A stretch of 9,548 nucleotides of DNA, taken from NCBI GenBank assembly GCA_021162505.1, contig JAGGYO010000051.1:1-9548 (forward strand). Direction: 5' to 3'. Origin of the DNA: a bacterium. Its GTDB lineage: Bacteria > AUK180. Each line of letters starts with the position of its first letter. Position 1 is the stretch's first letter. The notes beneath the pieces were generated by a model that saw nothing but the letters and a program-made list of their open reading frames with translations, made no database searches and was not told the origin of the DNA. Positions 7,427 through 9,548 of the stretch are shown here, piece by piece. A program made the translations under genes and the position numbers.

Positions 7427-9278
7427 TCGGTATCTGAAATTTTATCTAAATTATATCAAAAAATATAAGAAACGCTTCATTACTGCAATTATCTTTATGT
7501 TCCTGTATGCCATTTTAAATGCGTCCATTATATTTGTTGTTAAAATGGTAATTGATGATATTTTTGTAAAAGCTCAACTGATCTCCGAAGGCAAGGCAAT
7601 TAATAAAAATCCGATTAATCTTAAAACTTTCTTTAATAAAGGGACAAAAATAATAAATGATAAAGCCAAAATGAACGAACCCGTAAAGATTGAAAGCAAG
7701 GAAGCAATAAAATATATTGTTCATTCATTGATCATAATTTCAATAATTTTTATACTTGTATATCTTATCAAGGGTATTTTTTGGTATATAAGGAAATATA
7801 TGATGTTCTATATTGGAGAGAGAGTTGTGATGGATCTTCGGAATAAAATTTACGGTCATATTCAAGATCTTTCCATTGCCTTTTTTGACAAGGTAAAAAC
7901 CGGTGAGATCATGTCAAGGATCACAAATGATGTAATATACATCCAAAGAGCCATATCTGGAGCTGGGACACAGGTCATACAAGAACCCTTGAACCTTATT
8001 TTCGCTCTCGCGATCCTTTTTTATCTCAACTGGCAGATAACATCTTTCTCACTCATCATTATTATAATTCTAATTATTCCAGTATCCATACTTTCAAAAA
8101 AAATGAAAAAAGCAACCAAGGTATCACAGGTAAAAATCGCAGATCTAAGTTCTATTATGCAAGAGATCATTAACGGGGCAAGGGTCGTCAAAGCATTTAA
8201 TATGGAAGAACATGAGAAAGATAAGTTCAAGCAGATAAATAGGGAATATTTTAACGCCATGATGAAGGGAAATAGAGCATGGGCATTATTAACTCCAACA
8301 AATGAATTTCTTTCTTCTTTAGCAATTGCAGCAGCGATAATCATAGGTGGATTATTGATCATTCAAGGAAAGATGACCACGGGTAGTTTCTTCGCATATT
8401 TCTTTGCTCTTTTTTCCGTATACAGACCAACTCGTACATTGACAGAAGCGTATGCCACTTATAAAAAATCACATCCCGTGGTAGATAGGATCAATGAGGT
8501 TATCAATGAGCATATAAGTATAAAAGAAATTGAAAATCCCGTAAAAATAAAAGATTTTAAAAATAAGATCATCTTCAAGAATCTTTGGTTTTCATATAAT
8601 CATAAAGATTGGGTTTTGCAAAACATTGATCTTACGGTAAGAAAAGGACAAAATATTGCTATCGTAGGCGAATCAGGTGGCGGCAAATCAACGATAGGAG
8701 CACTCTTATTAAGATTCTATGATTCTGACAAAGGGACGATCATCATTGACGGACGGGACATTAAAAATTATTCTGTTCGAGACCTTCGCTCTATCATTGG
8801 TTATGTTTCACAAGAGCCATTCCTCTTTAATGATACCATATACAATAATATAGCTTATGGAAATATGAATGTAAAAAAAGATGCTATCATTGAGGCGGCA
8901 AAGGCAAGTAATAGTTATGATTTCATTGAACAGTTACCCCAAGGATTTGATACTATCGTGGGAGAGCGGGGGTATTCTCTTTCAGGCGGACAAAGGCAAA
9001 GAATAGCCATTGCAAGAGCACTGATAAAAAACCCGCATATTCTCATATTAGATGAAGCAACATCAGCATTGGACAGCGAATCGGAGAAAATTGTGCAAGA
9101 TGCCTTAGAAATACTCATGAAAGGAAGAACAAATATAATTATAGCACATCGTCTTTCAACTATAAAAAACAGCGATATAATATTTGTATTGTCAAAGGGT
9201 AATATCATAGAAACAGGAACACATAACGATCTTTTAGCGAAAAAGGGTAAATATTTTCATCTTTACAATATAATATGA
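7419..9278 (+). CDS. MsbA-like ABC exporter (fused transmembrane and ATPase half-transporter)
   Basis: A 619-residue half-transporter that should work as a homodimer in the inner membrane. Residues about 1-350 form a six-helix exporter domain. A loop of roughly 50 polar residues (about 50-100) separates TM1 from TM2, longer than in typical MsbA, which is about 580 residues in all. The ATPase domain (about 380-619) has Walker A 417-425 (GESGGGKST), Q-loop Q465, signature LSGGQ 521-525, Walker B ending D545-E546, and H-loop H577, so it is fully functional by motif. Its overlap (ATGA) with a lipid A-type acyltransferase start suggests a lipid or lipid A core flippase. Drug or peptide export cannot be excluded, because exporters of this fold look alike. 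Bases 8861-8940 recur inverted at the right edge of the window. Confidence 0.92.
   Translation: MNNRYLKFYLNYIKKYKKRFITAIIFMFLYAILNASIIFVVKMVIDDIFVKAQLISEGKAINKNPINLKTFFNKGTKIINDKAKMNEPVKIESKEAIKYIVHSLIIISIIFILVYLIKGIFWYIRKYMMFYIGERVVMDLRNKIYGHIQDLSIAFFDKVKTGEIMSRITNDVIYIQRAISGAGTQVIQEPLNLIFALAILFYLNWQITSFSLIIIIILIIPVSILSKKMKKATKVSQVKIADLSSIMQEIINGARVVKAFNMEEHEKDKFKQINREYFNAMMKGNRAWALLTPTNEFLSSLAIAAAIIIGGLLIIQGKMTTGSFFAYFFALFSVYRPTRTLTEAYATYKKSHPVVDRINEVINEHISIKEIENPVKIKDFKNKIIFKNLWFSYNHKDWVLQNIDLTVRKGQNIAIVGESGGGKSTIGALLLRFYDSDKGTIIIDGRDIKNYSVRDLRSIIGYVSQEPFLFNDTIYNNIAYGNMNVKKDAIIEAAKASNSYDFIEQLPQGFDTIVGERGYSLSGGQRQRIAIARALIKNPHILILDEATSALDSESEKIVQDALEILMKGRTNIIIAHRLSTIKNSDIIFVLSKGNIIETGTHNDLLAKKGKYFHLYNII
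8861..8940 (+). repeat. Inverted repeat, left arm (inside the ABC exporter gene)
   Basis: This segment encodes the part of the ATPase domain just after the Q-loop region, starting at N-M-N-V-K-K. Its reverse complement recurs at 9469-9548. Aligned without gaps I count 67 matches in 80, with the first 34 bases identical. The two arms are 528 bases apart. The copy here is the intact one, since the reading frame and family motifs continue on both sides. Confidence 0.85.
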
Positions 9279-9475
9279 TCGTTTTTATTAAATTCTTTTA
9301 TTTTTTATCGGATAAACAACCCAGACTTGCATATTTACTCGGGAGAATATTGGGTTTATTTCTCTTTTCACTGGGTTTTAGAAGAAAGATCGTTTTGAAA
9401 AATTTGATGATCGCCTTTCCGAATAAAGAACTTTCCTGGTATAAATATACCGCACTGAATTCATTAATTGTTTAA
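9275..9475 (+). CDS. LpxL/HtrB-family lipid A acyltransferase, N-terminal fragment only
   Basis: The first ~55 residues match the start of the lysophospholipid/lipid A acyltransferase family: a hydrophobic N-terminal helix (about 3-33), then F-R-R-K-I-V-L-K-N-L followed by A-F-P-N-K, the usual segment before the catalytic part. Full members are about 290-310 residues. Here the frame stops at codon 67, and the last ten or so residues no longer resemble the family. The catalytic H-x4-D motif is absent. The gene starts with an ATGA overlap of the ABC exporter stop, so coexpression in lipid A or glycolipid assembly is likely. The break coincides with an inverted ABC-gene copy at 9469-9548, so the truncation may be an artefact of a chimeric sequence end rather than a true pseudogene. 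Confidence 0.65.
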   Translation: MIVFIKFFYFLSDKQPRLAYLLGRILGLFLFSLGFRRKIVLKNLMIAFPNKELSWYKYTALNSLIV

Positions 9476-9548
9476 CTACTCTATCAAATCAGAGCCATTA
9501 CTTGCCTTTCTCGACTCAATGATAGCATCTTTTTTTACATTCATATTT
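9469..9548 (-). repeat. Inverted repeat, right arm: diverged antisense copy of an ABC exporter fragment
   Basis: Read on the minus strand from 9548, this segment repeats bases 8861-8940 of the ABC exporter gene without gaps. The first 34 bases are identical, then 13 mismatches accumulate toward 9469. The encoded peptide keeps N-V-K-K-D-A-I-I-E and A-S-N but then becomes G-S-D-L-I-E, and the codon for the next residue (CAG, glutamine) is TAG at 9476-9478. It is not a working gene. It reaches the right edge of the window, so the copy may continue beyond. A chimeric join or misassembly is the simplest reading; a real inverted duplication remains possible. Confidence 0.8.

Noticed and set aside
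9476..9544. Short minus-strand reading frame starting N-terminally with M-N-V-K-K
   Set aside because: It is only the partial copy of the exporter ATPase domain and ends at a TAG after 22 codons. The ATG is an internal methionine codon of the source gene.
9469..9548. Possible diversity-generating retroelement template/variable repeat pair with 8861-8940
   Set aside because: Mismatches occur at A, C, G and T alike and not mainly at adenines. The arms are inverted and no reverse transcriptase gene is visible.

Overview
The window is a densely packed, AT-rich stretch of bacterial DNA. All nine recognisable genes lie on the + strand and are separated by at most 9 bases; most overlap, abut or sit one base apart. 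There is no room for an internal terminator, and I see no promoter, tRNA, rRNA, CRISPR array or insertion sequence. Several features point to a Gram-negative bacterium: a membrane-anchored SPOR-domain protein, a sigma-54 activator, an MsbA-like ABC exporter, and the start of an LpxL/HtrB-type acyltransferase. The low GC, lysine-rich proteins and long co-directional gene string would fit a candidate phylum such as Cloacimonadota or a relative, but that is a weak guess from style, not a measured placement.

Left part (1-5183), signalling and envelope. It begins with an unrecognised coiled-coil protein whose frame is open to the left edge. Next is a 604-residue bitopic membrane protein with a long acidic then lysine-rich cytoplasmic part, one transmembrane helix and a C-terminal SPOR domain. 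Then comes a fusion of a degenerate STAS-like domain to an RsbW-type ATPase/kinase domain, overlapped by an NtrC-family regulator (receiver, AAA+ with GAFTGA, Fis-type helix-turn-helix). A compact TrmN6-like methyltransferase overlaps the regulator. Placing a partner-switching type kinase directly before a sigma-54 activator, behind a septum-type SPOR membrane protein, is the most interesting functional idea here. The link between them is inferred from gene order only.

Right part (5193-9475), metabolism and envelope assembly. It holds a sugar-1-phosphate nucleotidylyltransferase with a C-terminal left-handed beta-helix, a pyrimidine-nucleoside phosphorylase with all expected catalytic residues, an MsbA-like ABC exporter, and the first ~55 residues of a lipid A-type acyltransferase. 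The last pair overlap by ATGA, which suggests lipid A or another glycolipid is acylated and flipped by co-expressed proteins.

Right edge (about 9440-9548). The acyltransferase stops after only 66 codons. The last 80 bases are an inverted, partly diverged copy of part of the ABC exporter gene about 0.5 kb upstream: 34 bases are identical, then mismatches accumulate and one creates an in-frame stop. Either the end of this sequence is chimeric or misassembled, or there is a real inverted duplication that broke the acyltransferase. This should be settled before the truncated gene is taken at face value.
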